DNA of 64,000 nucleotides from Eudorina sp. 2006-703-Eu-15 (taxonomy: Eukaryota > Chlorophyta > Chlorophyceae > Chlamydomonadales > Volvocaceae). This document shows, piece by piece, positions 12,715-24,900 of the stretch. A program made the position numbers and the translations under genes. Position 1 is the stretch's first letter. The number at the start of each line of letters is the position of its first letter. The notes under the pieces were generated by a model. The model made no database searches and was not told where the DNA came from. It worked only from the letters and a program-made list of their open reading frames with translations. The stretch lies in NCBI GenBank assembly GCA_003117195.1, contig BDSI01000033.1:124001-188000 (forward strand). The letters are read 5' to 3'.

Positions 12715-15251
12715 ATGGCCTTCACTATGCGTGCCCCTGCTCCAAGGTATTTGCCTTTCCTTGCACAGAAACTAGTCTAGGAGATCGTGCACGCCGTTGG
12801 CGGATGCACATTCTCAGCCGTTCGAGACTCGATGGTCGCTTTACTTGATAGATTTGATCTCTCTTTGAATGCAGGGCTACGGCCCAGAGCCGCGTGTCCG
12901 TCAGCCGGGTGAGTCGATGGACCACTGCGCCTGCGGACGGCGGGCAGGTCTGCCTATTGAATGGCTTACTTATACAATCTGCTGTATTGGCCATCGTTGG
13001 ATAAACTAATTGATCCTTGTATTGTCCGGACGAACCTTGCACGGCTTCAGTCGGCGCTCTCTCACGAGTTCACCGCTTATCCATTTCAGGCGAGCCGCCG
13101 CGCTCTGGTTGTCAAGGCGCAGAAGGACAAGACTGTGGTCATTGGCCTGGCTGCGGATTCCGGTACGTGCCACTCGTTCGCGCAATATTAGAGGCGTGAT
13201 AACCTGATTTTCGTGCATTTTTGCAGGCTGCGGCAAGTCGACTTTCATGCGCCGCATGACCAGCATTTTCGGTGGTGTGCCGAAGCCCCCAGCTGGTAAG
13301 ATAACGGGTTCGTCTTGGGGACGATGTCCATAAACGCCTGCCGATCAAGATTTTTGCGCATTCTCAGCTGCATTCATATTAGGAGACATATTAATCCGAA
13401 CACCTGCTAAGGCAGTTTTGCCTTGCGGATGCGTCTCTAACTGTCGCCCGTTCTTGGCAAGCATTAGAAGGGTGCGTCCGTCAATCTCTGGCACAATGCG
13501 CTTTCTGCACCGCATGCTGGACTTTCGTTGGATACTTTGACTGAAAGGGTCCGGCACGACAGCGAAGTGTCCTTGCTCGCGGCTTGTGTCCTTGTTCAGT
13601 TCTTTGGAGGGACTCCCCCCGTTGAACTGAACACTGTGCTGTGCCCTTCTCGCCCCACAGGCGGCAACCCGGACTCGAACACCCTTATCAGCGACATGAC
13701 GACTGTCATCTGCCTGGATGACTACCACTGCCTGGACCGCAACGGCCGCAAGGTCAAGGGCGTGACTGCCCTGGCCCCGGAGGCCCAGAACTTCGACCTG
13801 ATGTACAACCAGGTTAAGGCCCTGAAGGAGGGCAAGGCGGTCGACAAGCCGATCTACAACCACGTTACCGGCCTGATTGACGCGCCGGAGAAGATTGACT
13901 CCCCCAACGTAAGCCCTTCGAAAATTATTCGTCAGTCTGGGTGATCGCCCAACCGGGGTGGCAACCTGTTTGGTAGCGTGTGTGCTGTGGTCCCCGCGTA
14001 GATGTGTCTCTCTGCTCCCCCAGGGGAAGTTGCCGGTGTCCTGCCCTCCCTGGCCCCCCAACATTACCTAATTTCCCTGGCCCTGGCCCCTCACGCTTGC
14101 AACTCTTCTGTGCCCCCATCAGATCCTGGTCATTGAGGGTCTTCACCCGTTCTACGACCAGCGTGTGGCTGACCTGCTGGACTTCAAGATCTACCTGGAC
14201 ATCAGCGACGACATCAAGTTCGCCTGGAAGATCCAGCGTGACATGGCTGAGCGCGGCCACAGCCTGCAGGCCATCAAGTCGTCCATCGAGGCCCGCAAGC
14301 CGGACTTCGATGCGTACATTGACCCGCAGAAGAAGGATGCCGACATGATCATCCAGGTGTGTGGTCACTACACCACGACATGAGCCCGATGCCTGAGCAT
14401 CCGCGGCATCGGCATTGGCTTCAGTGACGAAAGGCTTTGCCTGGCTTCAATGGCAAACGTTCTTTGTATTTTCCGCAGTGATGTCTGGAACACACCGTGA
14501 TTGCATTTCAGTGCACTGACCGACCCTCTTAAACCGGATCCGCTCTCTTGCATCTGTGTGCAGGTGCTCCCGACCCAGCTGGTGCCGGACGACAAGGGCC
14601 AGTACCTGCGCGTCCGCCTGATCCAGAAGGAGGGCTCCAAGATGTTCGACCCGGTGTACCTGTTCGATGAGGGCTCCACCATCAGCTGGATCCCGTGCGG
14701 CCGCAAGCTGACCTGCTCGTTCCCGGGTAAGCGCGCGCTCTTCTCTCGGGTGGCCTCAAGCCTGAGTATGTCTTTCATCAGCTCATAAGGCTCCAACTCG
14801 GCTCCAGTCCAGTTCGGGTTACCGTCAGCAAGCATGCGGCAATGGGCTGTCCATTTTTCTGCGTGTATGGCGCTCTTTGGGCCTGGCTTCATAACACTGG
14901 CGTTGCACGATTTCGGTTTTGACGGTGTGCTGCTGCTCACGCCGCTCCCCGCGTTCTGCTTCGCCTTGAACAGGCATCAAGATGTTCTACGGCCCGGACA
15001 CCTGGTACGGCCAGGAGGTTAGCGTCCTGGAGATGGACGGCCAGTTCGACAAGCTGGAGGAGCTCATCTACGTGGAGAGCCACCTGTCCAACACCAGCGC
15101 CAAGTTCTATGGCGAGATCACTCAGCAGATGCTGAAGAACAGCGGCTTCCCGGGCTCGAACAACGGCACCGGTCTGTTCCAGACCATTGTGGGCCTGAAG
15201 GTGCGCGAGGTGTACGAGCGCATCGTCAAGAAGGACGTCGTAACGGCCTAA
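12715..15251 (+). CDS. PRK: Phosphoribulokinase, chloroplast precursor
   Basis: Calvin-Benson enzyme that phosphorylates ribulose 5-phosphate to ribulose 1,5-bisphosphate in the chloroplast stroma. Eight exons (12715-12746, 12875-12908, 13090-13162, 13227-13295, 13661-13908, 14123-14356, 14564-14726, 14974-15251) give 376 residues, against 375 in Chlamydomonas. Residues 1 to about 32 are a basic/hydroxylated transit peptide (MAFTMRAPAPRATAQSR). The P-loop is ADSGCGKST. All four cysteines of redox control are present: one in the P-loop and one in VICLDDYHC (thioredoxin/CP12-linked), and the C-terminal pair in IPCGRKLTCSFPG. The tiny first exon (MAFTMRAPAP) was found by similarity to the Chlamydomonas transit peptide and has good splice sites. 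Convergent with a thioredoxin gene. Confidence 0.98.
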
Positions 15252-15874
15252 GCGCCCGGTAGCAGCGCCTACATCGGATTCGGATCCGACCATGCTGTCC
15301 CCTTGGTTTGGATGAGGGGCCGGAGGTGGCGGGGCCGAAGGTTGCCGCGGGTGTGCTCGATCGCGCTCAGCGGCGGCCCTGTTGCTTGGGAAAGCAGGAG
15401 AAGATATATCTCGTTGAGCAGCAGCATGGAATGACGGCCTGGAAGACTTCCGCGGCTAGCTGAAGGGGATGGCTTGCACCGGAGGCGTGCGTTTTTGTGC
15501 TATAGCGTGCCGCGATGGTGCTTGTTGCTCTGGAGGTGGGCTGAGGGTGGGTCGGAGTTGCAGGACAGGGATTTGGTCACTCAACCGCAGACAGGCGTTT
15601 GTTGAGCAGCCGGTGGGACGAGCGACCGTGTGTTTTTCCGAGTTGAGGGTGAGACACAGTGGCCCTCCGCTGGACCTGTTGATGCTCGCGACGTTATTTT
15701 GCTGCTGGCATAAGTGACCAATGTACCAACACTACAGGGACGCAGTGCCACAGCGCAAGCTGTGTCAGGTGGCGTTCTTTTGTTGGTGGTTTTCGTTGCG
15801 CCGTGTGGCGTCGACGATGCTGCCGTTATGTATGTTGCTGCTTCATCCGTGGAGCATCTGCAGCAACCACGTCG

Positions 15875-15879
15875 TGTAA
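15875..15879 (+). terminator. TGTAA poly(A) signal of PRK
   Basis: TGTAA about 620 nt after the PRK stop codon; another lies near 16026. Confidence 0.5.
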
Positions 15880-16105
15880 TCGGTTGAGTGGTTTTGTCAG
15901 ATGTACGCGGATACGGTGCTCGATGTCGTTAAGATATCACGGACCATTGCGGGTGAGAGTGAGAGGTACGAAGCATTTATGTTGCAACAAGTGTACAGCA
16001 TTCTTTATCCATCACTTGGAACCGATGTAAGTATGTTGTATGCTAATTGTTATATCAAGCGCAGGTCTGAAATCTGACAGCACCTCTTGTACGACACGAT
16101 ACAAG

Positions 16106-16110
16106 TTACA
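16106..16110 (-). terminator. TGTAA poly(A) signal of the thioredoxin gene
   Basis: TTACA on the plus strand, about 310 nt beyond the thioredoxin stop. Confidence 0.45.
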
Positions 16111-16417
16111 TCACTAGATGAGCACCTCACAGGCCATCGACGCGAATACTCGAGACAGATGTTGAAAACAACAAAATGCCACATTCATTTCCAAGCAATA
16201 TCAACATCCAACCAGAGCAACCACCATCAGAGATGAGAGTGAATCCTTCATCCATGTCGTGCGCACACCGTCGACGAATTATTGTCGAACGACTGAAATG
16301 ACGCATTTCCGCCTTCTCGCCATCACCTGATCGTATGCTGCAATTGATACGGTCGCTGCTCAGCATGGTTCCTGGCAGACTCATTGCACAACGACTCCAA
16401 CAGCTTTTAACATCAAC

Positions 16418-17543
16418 CTAGGCGGCCTTGTTCCGCGCCTCCGCCGCGGCTAGCATACGCGCACGGCGCGCTTCCGGGGAATCCTCCTCTGCAGCTGGCG
16501 CGTCGCCGCCCAGCTTCTGACCCGCGCCTTGACCAGCCTTGCCGTTGAGCCTGCGCGCATCCGAGAGCTTCTATGTCGGCCATCCTGCAACGGAACTTGT
16601 CGAAACCTATCGTTCATCCGTTCGGGTGCCATTACTTACGTTGTGATAAGGGCCTGAAGCTTGGTCAGATCGGCACCCACTATGGTGTCCACCTGCGACC
16701 AGTGCGGCCGACGCCAGATCATTCAGGCACGGCAACGGTATTTGGGACGAGTCCAGGGTTAAGGGCGACAGAAGCAGTCATCCGTACAAGTAGCGAATGT
16801 GTTGGTATTGGTATTGGGCCGCAGGTGTTCTTTCCCATTACCTCCCTTACTACCGCAAAGCTGGAAGCAATTCTTGCCTTACACATCGCTTACGATCCCG
16901 CCTTCTGCAATCAACCCGCTCAGTTTTCATGGTAGCTTCCAAACTGTTCCCACCTTCTCGCCGTTGAAGTAGCCCATGAAGGTTGGCATGGCGCTCACAC
17001 CGCACTCAGCGGCGACGTCCTGCGGAATAGCCACCGTCAGGGACGCAGTTGGAGGATCTGACAACAGAGCTACCATAGCAAGCTCTTAGTCCAATTCTGG
17101 TTGTCCCCTCCCCACATCCAGCACTCGCGTACCCATCGCAAGTTACACAGGGCACTTCCGAAGGTCCGTTCTACCCCACGCGCACCGGTACGGCAGCGCG
17201 AGCAGTTCCAGGGGTAGCCTTGGCAACCGAAACACAACCTGCTCAGGTGAACTGTACAAACAACGAAAACTCACCTGCAGCTCATCGACGTCAACTTTCA
17301 GGAAGACCAGGCCGGGGTTGTCGTTGCTGAGTTTGTCGTAGATGGGTGCAATCCGCTGGCACGGACCGCACCTGTGTGAAAACAAAGGTCATCAGCATGT
17401 TATCAGGAATAGACCTCTTCACAGCGAAGGACCTACCACTTGGCAGTGAAATCCACGACGAAAGCCTTCCCGCCGAACGACCGGGACTCGGTCAGGCGGC
17501 TTTCCCATTCCTCTTTGGAGTGGACGTGAATGACACGGCTCAT
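16418..17543 (-). CDS. TRX: Thioredoxin (h-type-like) with C-terminal extension
   Basis: Dithiol-disulfide oxidoreductase. Minus-strand exons: 17543-17437, 17371-17275, 17019-16954, 16692-16640, then 16570-16418. The fold is complete: MSRVIHVHSKEEWESRL, the WCGPC active site split by intron 1, LVFLKVDVDEL, the cis-proline segment SAMPTFMGYFNGEK, and VDTIVGADLTKLQ. No targeting peptide is visible, so cytosolic location is inferred. The last exon encodes an Ala/Arg/Glu-rich tail of about 50 residues (KLSDARRLNGKAGQG...) with strong GC3 bias. However, the exon at 16692-16640 ends in phase 2 (ACA AC|GTAAGT) while this tail needs phase 0. The canonical splice would read another frame and stop at 16450. 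The last 50 residues are therefore uncertain; the thioredoxin assignment is not. Confidence 0.88.
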
Positions 17544-18965
17544 GTTGGCGGAACAGCACCGAAAGGAAGAGGGCCTCTGCTAATAAGTTGCCCTGCAGCG
17601 CGCGAGGATTGTCACCCGGAACGAATTGAGCTGCGTCAACGTGGGCACAACGTCGTCGGTTGCTGGTTTCAGCAATGTGTATTGTGTCAATGTGTCAAAG
17701 GGCGACAAAATCGAGAGCGTCGTTTCGGAGCCAAATACGACGCCTTCCGTTCAGTTTAAAACTCGTTTGTTGCGCAGATCCTTATAGTATGTATAAAAAA
17801 TTGAAGTTGCGGGAATATAAACCTTTAACGATATAACTCGGAACACCGAGGCCACTAGCAGTGACTTGCGCTGTTGCGTCTAGGCGGGGAAGCCCCGAAG
17901 GTCTGGTTCCCCCTTTTGTAGATAAGACATCCGAATTTCCCCAAGCAACATACTGTATTGTCCCAACCTCTGCTTCTGCTGTTATGAGTGTCGGGGAGGC
18001 CGCATCCCGCATGGGGCCTTGCAAAGCCTGTGCTTGATGCCATGTCTGTTTGCCGCTGAACTACCGTTGGTCCACCCTATAACAATGATGTTACAGTGGA
18101 CCCCGAGGGTCATCGGTGACAGCCGTGGCCACCTCACAACACCAGGCACCGAAGCACACTCATCACCCACTGTACCAGGAACCCACCCGCTCATCGGGAG
18201 CAGCGAGGAAGCGGAGTTGGCCACCGGGGCGCCCTTATTAGAGCCACATCCAAGAGCCGGCCAAAGCACGCCGCACCTGGACCTAAGCTACGGGTTGGCG
18301 AATATCCGTGTTGGAGGGCCTACAGAGCGCAGCCTGTTTGTGAGCGGACCGGGATATTATCCCACACGGCGTATTACGCGTCATTCGCTTTTAAACAAGT
18401 TCGTCCATGGCCACATGCATCTCGAACCTGACCCACGCAGACCTATTCCAACGGTATTTCTGTTCAAAGCGATTCCTGCCATTGTGTTAGAAAGCAAGCC
18501 GGGCAAGCCAGTCAGGTTCAGTCAGGGTCCGAACGTCGGCGCCATCAGGCGCTGCCCCGGATCGGAGCCGGATTTTGCGTCATCGGAGGGCCCAACATTG
18601 CGGACGCTTTGATTCGCAGAACACTGCACGCTGAAGTCCACCTACATCAAAATTGTAGTCACGAAATACACCTGCCTTCTAAGCTTAGCCTGACGTATCC
18701 CGAAGTTAACTTTCGGCGCGCAGCAGTTGAACAGTTTGCGAAACAACCAATCAAATGGGGCCCTACTCTTACTCTCAAGCAAGGTGTAGCTGAAACGGTG
18801 AGCTGTCAGGCCAAGGGCGCCGTCCCCGGGGTGTTTGCGGGGTGCGGACGACGTTGTCCGATGGACCCATGGGTCGGCGCAAAGGCCACCATTTTTTAAC
18901 TGCGGTCTGGCTGCGATGCAGGACCGCTGGCATTTGGTGGAGAGCGTGGCTAATCCCGTACTGAT
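17544..18965. other. Intergenic region between divergent TRX and the giant gene
   Basis: Holds both promoters. A TATAAAA-like run lies near 17790-17800 on the plus strand. An unrecognised 197-codon open frame lies at 18019-18612 (+). It has no domain I know, mixed codon usage and no clear splice partner. An upstream exon of the giant gene could also lie here. Confidence 0.4.
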
Positions 18966-21900
18966 ATGGAGGCACAGGCGGACATCCAGGGGCTTGGTAT
19001 CGGCGCCGTCGCGGAAGCGGCAGGTCAGGGAGGAGTTCCAAGTTCCACAATAAGCCGCAAGCTATGTGTGCAAACTGAGAGGCGCAGTGAGCGATCTGGA
19101 ATTCTAGTATTTTCCATGGTCTTGGGCCGACGGAATAGCCCTCCATGGTCTGCCGGCGACAAAATCGATGTGTGTAGAATCATTGTCGCGCAGAGCTCCG
19201 CTAGAATTTTTTGTTGTTGTTTGTCATCGACGGTTGCGTTTCAAAAAGCTAAGTCACTCATTGCTGCTGCTGCCCCTCGGTGCATCCCGCTCTGTGCGCT
19301 GGCTGGTGTCCGCATCCCAGGTCCGTCAACCCCGGTTCCAGTAGCGGCGTCGGTACGGGAACCCACGGTGTTCGAGCCCTTCACGCCGTTCACTCCCGCG
19401 CCTAGCCTCGGAGCCCCCGGTATGGTTCCCCAGCCTCCGCCTCCCCCGGCGCCGGTCGTCAGAGCCGCGGGCAGGCAGCATGGCCGCAGCCACGAAGCCA
19501 CAGTGACACGGCCCCCAAGCGCCGCGGACCCAGGGGACGGCGGCAGCTCCGGCGGCGCCTCAGTTCCCTCCGTCTCAATCCCTTCAACGCTAAATCTCGG
19601 TGAGCCGAGCATCCCCCTCACCGGCACCATCACGGGCCAGCGGACGCGCGCCGGCAGCGCCTCCGACGTGAACGGAGAGTTTGCATACCCCGTGCAAGCG
19701 GACCGTGGCCGCCGCCACGGCGGCGGCCCCGTCGGCCCTGGCGGCGGAGGCACAGACATGACGCGCCGTACACCGCTGCTGGATCGCTTCTTGGCAGAGA
19801 GCGGGCCGCACCTCCGAGATGGGGCCGAGGCGGTCCAGGATGCCGCCGACGAAGCGGGTGGCAGTGACGGCGCCGGCTTCAGCGCGGCGGGCAGGCCACA
19901 GGGCACCGCCGGCGGGACCTACAGCGCCGGCGGCGGCGGCGGCGACAGCAGCAGCAACGGGAACACGCCCGCGCCCGCGCTAGCTCCCATCCCTGGCGGC
20001 GGCAGCGGCAGGGCCACCGCGTTCGCCAACGCGGCGACGGCCACCGCCGCCGCTGAAGCCGCGGCGGCTGGCAGCCGGGAGGTACGAGGCGAGCGCGGCA
20101 GCGGCGGCGGAGGCGGTGGCGATACGCGGGCTGAGGCGGCCGGCAGCGTCAGCGGCGAAGAGCAGCCTGGGCCCCAGGAGGTGCTGCAGCGCCCGCCGCT
20201 GCCACCTGTCGCGTCGCCGCTCCTGGCGGCGCAGCCGCCAGAGGCAGCCCTTGCCGCGCACGAGGAGCTGGCGGAAGTTGACACACCCCGTCTGATGCCA
20301 CTGGCGGCTCCGGCAACGTCGATGACGCCGCTGGACCTTTATGGCGTGGCCGATGGCAGCGGGTTGCCGTCGAGTGACCCGCGGGTCGGTACGGCAACGT
20401 CGGAGATTGAGACCGCGCTGTCGCTGGCCTCGGGTATCAGCGGCGTGCCGACGGTCACGCCAAGCGAGGACCGCCACGCCGACGGGGCCGCCGCCGCCGC
20501 CGCCGGCGCGGGGGCACTCGACACGGCCGCATTGGCAACGATCGACGACGAGGCGGAGGCGGCGCTGGAGGCCGCGACGACCGCCGCGAGACTCCGTCAG
20601 AGGGAGGGGTTGACCCGACTCAGCTTCGAGGTGTCTGGCATTGTACTGCCCGTGCAAGGGGAGGACAGACTCAGGAGCGGTGGTGACGACGGTGGCGGCG
20701 GCGGCGGCGCCGCCGCCGCCGCGCGCCTCAGCAGCCTTACCAGCAGCCTGGCGAGCCCGCCGTCGGCCGGCGGCTCGGCAGACATGGAGCGGCAAAGCTC
20801 GACCGAACCGCCGCCGGCCGCGGTAGACTTCCAGTTCGCGCCCGCGCTGGCGCGGCCGCCGCGGCCGCCGCGGCCGCCGCGGCCGCGCGGCGGCGGCGCC
20901 GTTGGCATGGCAACCAGCATGGCGCGCGGCGGCGGCGCCGCTGGTGGCGGCCAGGGCAGCCGCCGCCGCGGACCCGGCGCCGCCGCCGCAGCCGCCGATG
21001 CCGTCGCCCGCGTGTGGCACGACGCCGACCTTCACGGCGGCACCCCCACGTTGGATAGTGGCGACGAGGGCCCCTGCCTGGAGCATGACGAGATCTTGCC
21101 CGGCCATGACGCGGCGGCTTTCGCGGACCGGTTGCGGCGGAAGCAGCGGCAGGACGAGGAGGACCGAGAGGAGGAGGCGGAGGAGGAGGCGGCGGCAGAG
21201 GCGGGCGGTGAGGTTCGCCGCCACCATCGGCACTACCCGCAGGTGCCTTTCGAGCGGCAAGAGGAGTTTGACTTTGGTGTGCCTTCAAGAGTGGGGTACG
21301 ACGGTACGGCATTACGCCGCGGACGAGCCGGAACGGCAACGACGGGTCACGGCGACGGGGGCGGCGGCGGCGGGGCGCCGGGTCAGCCGCGGCAGGTGCC
21401 CCTTCCGGCGATGCCACACCCGCACCACAAACAGCACCCACATCCACACACGCGTCAAGAGCAGTCGCAGCAACCGCCACCGTCGCCGCCGCTGCAGCAC
21501 CCGTACATGGCACATGGCGCGGAGGCCAATCACGACCGAAGCCACGGCCGACCCGTGGGCCAGGTGAGCCAAGGGGATCCGGGCCGAAACGCGAACAGGC
21601 CCGCGGGTCCAAACTCACCGAAGCGGCGGCGGCCGGCGGAGGCAGCGGCGGCGGCGGCGACGGGCGCTGCCGCGCCGCGTGTTCCGTACCGCAGTCCCGA
21701 TAGCGGCAGCGGAGCCAACGGAGGAGGCGGGCCGGATGAATCCTCGGGCGCTGCGTCGGCAGTCGGGCCCCAGCATCAGCGGCGGAACCTGCCTCCGGCC
21801 AGGAGTCGCGGCGGCGGCGGCGGCGGCGGTGACGGCAGCGCCGGGCCGCGGCCGCCGAGCCCCAAACGCCGTGGTGTCGGGGCCGGCGGTTACCCTAACC

Positions 21901-24900
21901 ACCAGGTACCAAGCGGCACAGGGCCTCCGGTGGCGCCGGCGGTCGTCTCAGCGCCGCGCGGCGGCACCTGGGAGGCAGGCGGCGGAGCTTCGGCCGCCGT
22001 TAGTAATGCGCCGTACCGGGGTAACCCACAGCAGCAGCATCAGGGAGTGCCTTCGGCAGTAGCAGCACCCGGCGGCTACGGCGGCCACCAAGGCGCCGGG
22101 GGCGGCCTGGGTCCGCGGCTCAGCCTCAGCGGCGCTGAGGTGCCTACTGGCGGCGGCGGCGGCTTCGGCGGCGGCGGCGGCGGCGGTCGGCCCCCGCGGC
22201 ACAGCTACTGCGGTGCCGGCGTCGTTCGACGCGTCGGCGGCATTTTGCGCACGGGTTCAGTTGCCTCGGCTGCGTCGCACGGCGCGATGTCCGAGACCAT
22301 GCCCATACAGTCCTTCACCGGCGGGGCGGCGGCGCACGGCGGTACGGCACCTCGGAAGACCGTGTCGTTCTTCGATGACGAGCAGTACGAACCGTCCGAG
22401 CAGCTCCAGCGCCGCTGCCACGGTGTACCGCACCGAACGTACGACGACAGCGGCGGCGAAGAGGACACTGATGAGCCGTTGTTGACGGTCCTGCCGTACG
22501 GCACTGGTATGCAAGGACGTACAGGACATATGCAGACGTACGATGCGCTTTCGGAGGACACCTCTGACGTGACAGACCTGACGGACGGCGCCTCGACCGC
22601 CGGAGCGCGCTACAGCCGTCTTCGGTCGTACCTGGCGGCGGCGGCTGTTGACGATCACGGCAGTAGCGGCCAGGTGCAGTCCGCCTGGGCGCCGCCGCTA
22701 CAGCCACCACTGAACCCGCGACGTCAACGAAGGCTCGAAGACGATTACGAGCCAGCAACAGTGCGCGGACCCATGGGTCACGCAGGGGCACCCAGCGCCC
22801 TGCTGGGGCCTGCCGCAAGCAGTGCCCTGTCGCCGGCGCCGCCGCTGCCGGTGCCCTTGGCGGCGTGCCATCCCATCCTGGGCAGCGTCGTCGAGCAGCG
22901 TCGGGACGAAGCAGCTGCGGCAGCTCCCGCCGGCGTTGTCGAAAGCGTCGGCACTGGCGTTCCGCCGCCGTCGGTAGATGCTGGCAATGGCGGCGCCGGC
23001 GCCGGCGCCGCCGCCGCCGCCAATGACGAGCAAGAGCTGGCTTCAGAGGCCGGCACACTACCGCCCCTCCCTTTCTTCGGTCCCCGGACCATAACCTGCG
23101 AGCTTGGTCGTACCAGCTTCGATCAGCGGCCCCGCCGTACGTACGATACACGGAACCTGCCGTACACGATCGGCACCTTCGTAGGGCCGCTACGTGGCGC
23201 GCCGGCGGCCACCGCAGCCGCCGGCTACGGCCTGTTCGGCCCCTGGGCCGAGGAGCCGCCAGTCTCGCTGCCTGCCGCCAAGCACGCCGGGCCGTTGGCG
23301 TCGCCTCTGGCTCCGTACCGGCCGCAGCTGCTCGCGGCGGCGGCGGCGGCGGCGCCCGTCGAGTCCGCCATGCCGCACCACCCGGCTTATGTCTTTATAC
23401 CCGCGGTTCCGGAACCTGGTGAATCTGAACCTGGATCCGGATTCAATTCCGAACTCGGCGGCGGCTATGTCGGGCACCCGCAGACAGGCGCTATGGCGGC
23501 CCCGCTGGCAACTCCGCTGCAGCCGCCGCCGCCGCCGCCGCCGCCGGCGGGCGCTGGCTCAGATGACATCGCGGGCGTGGTGGCCGACGCGCAAAGCCGA
23601 CTCAGGGCACGAGAAGCCGTGGAAACGGGAGCTACGGCGGCGGTGCCGCCGCCGCCGCCGCCACCTCTGCTGCTGGTGCCGCCTCCGTCGGCCCCGCCGC
23701 CGCCTCTGCACCCGCCCCTGCAACCACACAATGAGCATCTGGTGGGTGATGCACACGAGGGCTATCTGGGGGGTCTGAGGCGGTTGTACGTCGGCGGAGG
23801 CGCCGGTGCCGGCACCGGCGGCGCCGTCGGGCCCCGTCTCGACACCCTGACAGGCCGTAGAGGTCCGATGGCGGCGTCGCCCGCCGGGCCGTCAGCTGTG
23901 GTAGGCGCTCCGGCAGCACGTGAGGGCCCAGTGATGGTGGCGGCGTCGGAGGTTTCGGAGCCGTGGCCAGTGGTGACAGCGGCGGCGCCGCCGCCGCCAG
24001 AGATGGTGGAGGCCGCCGGAGCGGTGGCGCCGGCGGTGGGGGTTCCTGTGCTCGTCGGCCGTACGGTGATGGGCGTTCCCGTGTCTGTCCCTGTCACGGC
24101 TGTCGCTGCGGCGGCGCCGGGCCGCGACGTGGGCTCGCCGCCATTGCCGCCGCCGCCACCGCCGCAGCCATTGCCGCCGCCACTGCAGGCGCCGCAGGCG
24201 CTGCCCAGGAACGCTGGAGAGGCAGCGGCGTCGAAGCCGCCGACGTTTGGCGGCGGCGGCGGCGGCGGCGGCACCCCGACGGCGGCCATGCCGGAGCCGC
24301 CGCACGCCCAGCCCTACCTGCCATTGCAGGCGTCACAGCTGGCTCAGAAAGAAGTGCCGCAGCCGCGAGGGCCGGACCTCCAGCGCGCCGCGCTGCCGTC
24401 GGCACCTCCGTTGGCAGCCGCCGCGGAGCCGCCACCCTATGGGACGCCGCAGGGGCCGTTGATAGCTCCGGAGCACCCAACGGGGCTCTCAACGGCCAGC
24501 ACGTACCGCAGCCATGCCGCACCGGACGAAAGCGCGCACGGGCCGGCGGCGTGGGCAGGGGACGCGTCGGGTGGCGGCGGCGGCGGCAGCGGCGAGTCCT
24601 CCGGCGGCGGGTTTGACACCGTCGCCGCCATTGCCCCGCCGTCGACGGCACTCACCACAGATGCACGACCAGGTGTACACCAAATCGAAGGTGAAGGCCA
24701 GGGTGGAGGCGGAGATGGACGCAGCGCCGCGTCGCCGGGTCAACAGTGGGGTGATACCGGCGGCAATGCCGCTGCCGCCACTGACGCCGCCGCCGCCGCC
24801 GAAGCGGAGGGCCTTGCTCCGACACCGCCGGCGCAGCCCCTCCTGGACCCCGACGTCGATGTGGCGCTGACGGCGCCCATGCATTTACTACCTGCAGATC

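Larger units (their letters stand above)
15252..16417. other. PRK and TRX 3' untranslated regions (convergent)
   Basis: No coding sequence is seen. Plus-strand TGTAA at 15875 and minus-strand TGTAA (TTACA at 16106) suggest the two transcripts end about 230 nt apart without overlap. Confidence 0.5.

Noticed and set aside
19241..24651. Long minus-strand open frames (up to 426 codons) opposite the giant gene
   Set aside because: They follow the periodicity of the GCC/GGC/CCG codons of the plus-strand exon, are Arg-rich nonsense in composition and have no splice logic or motifs.
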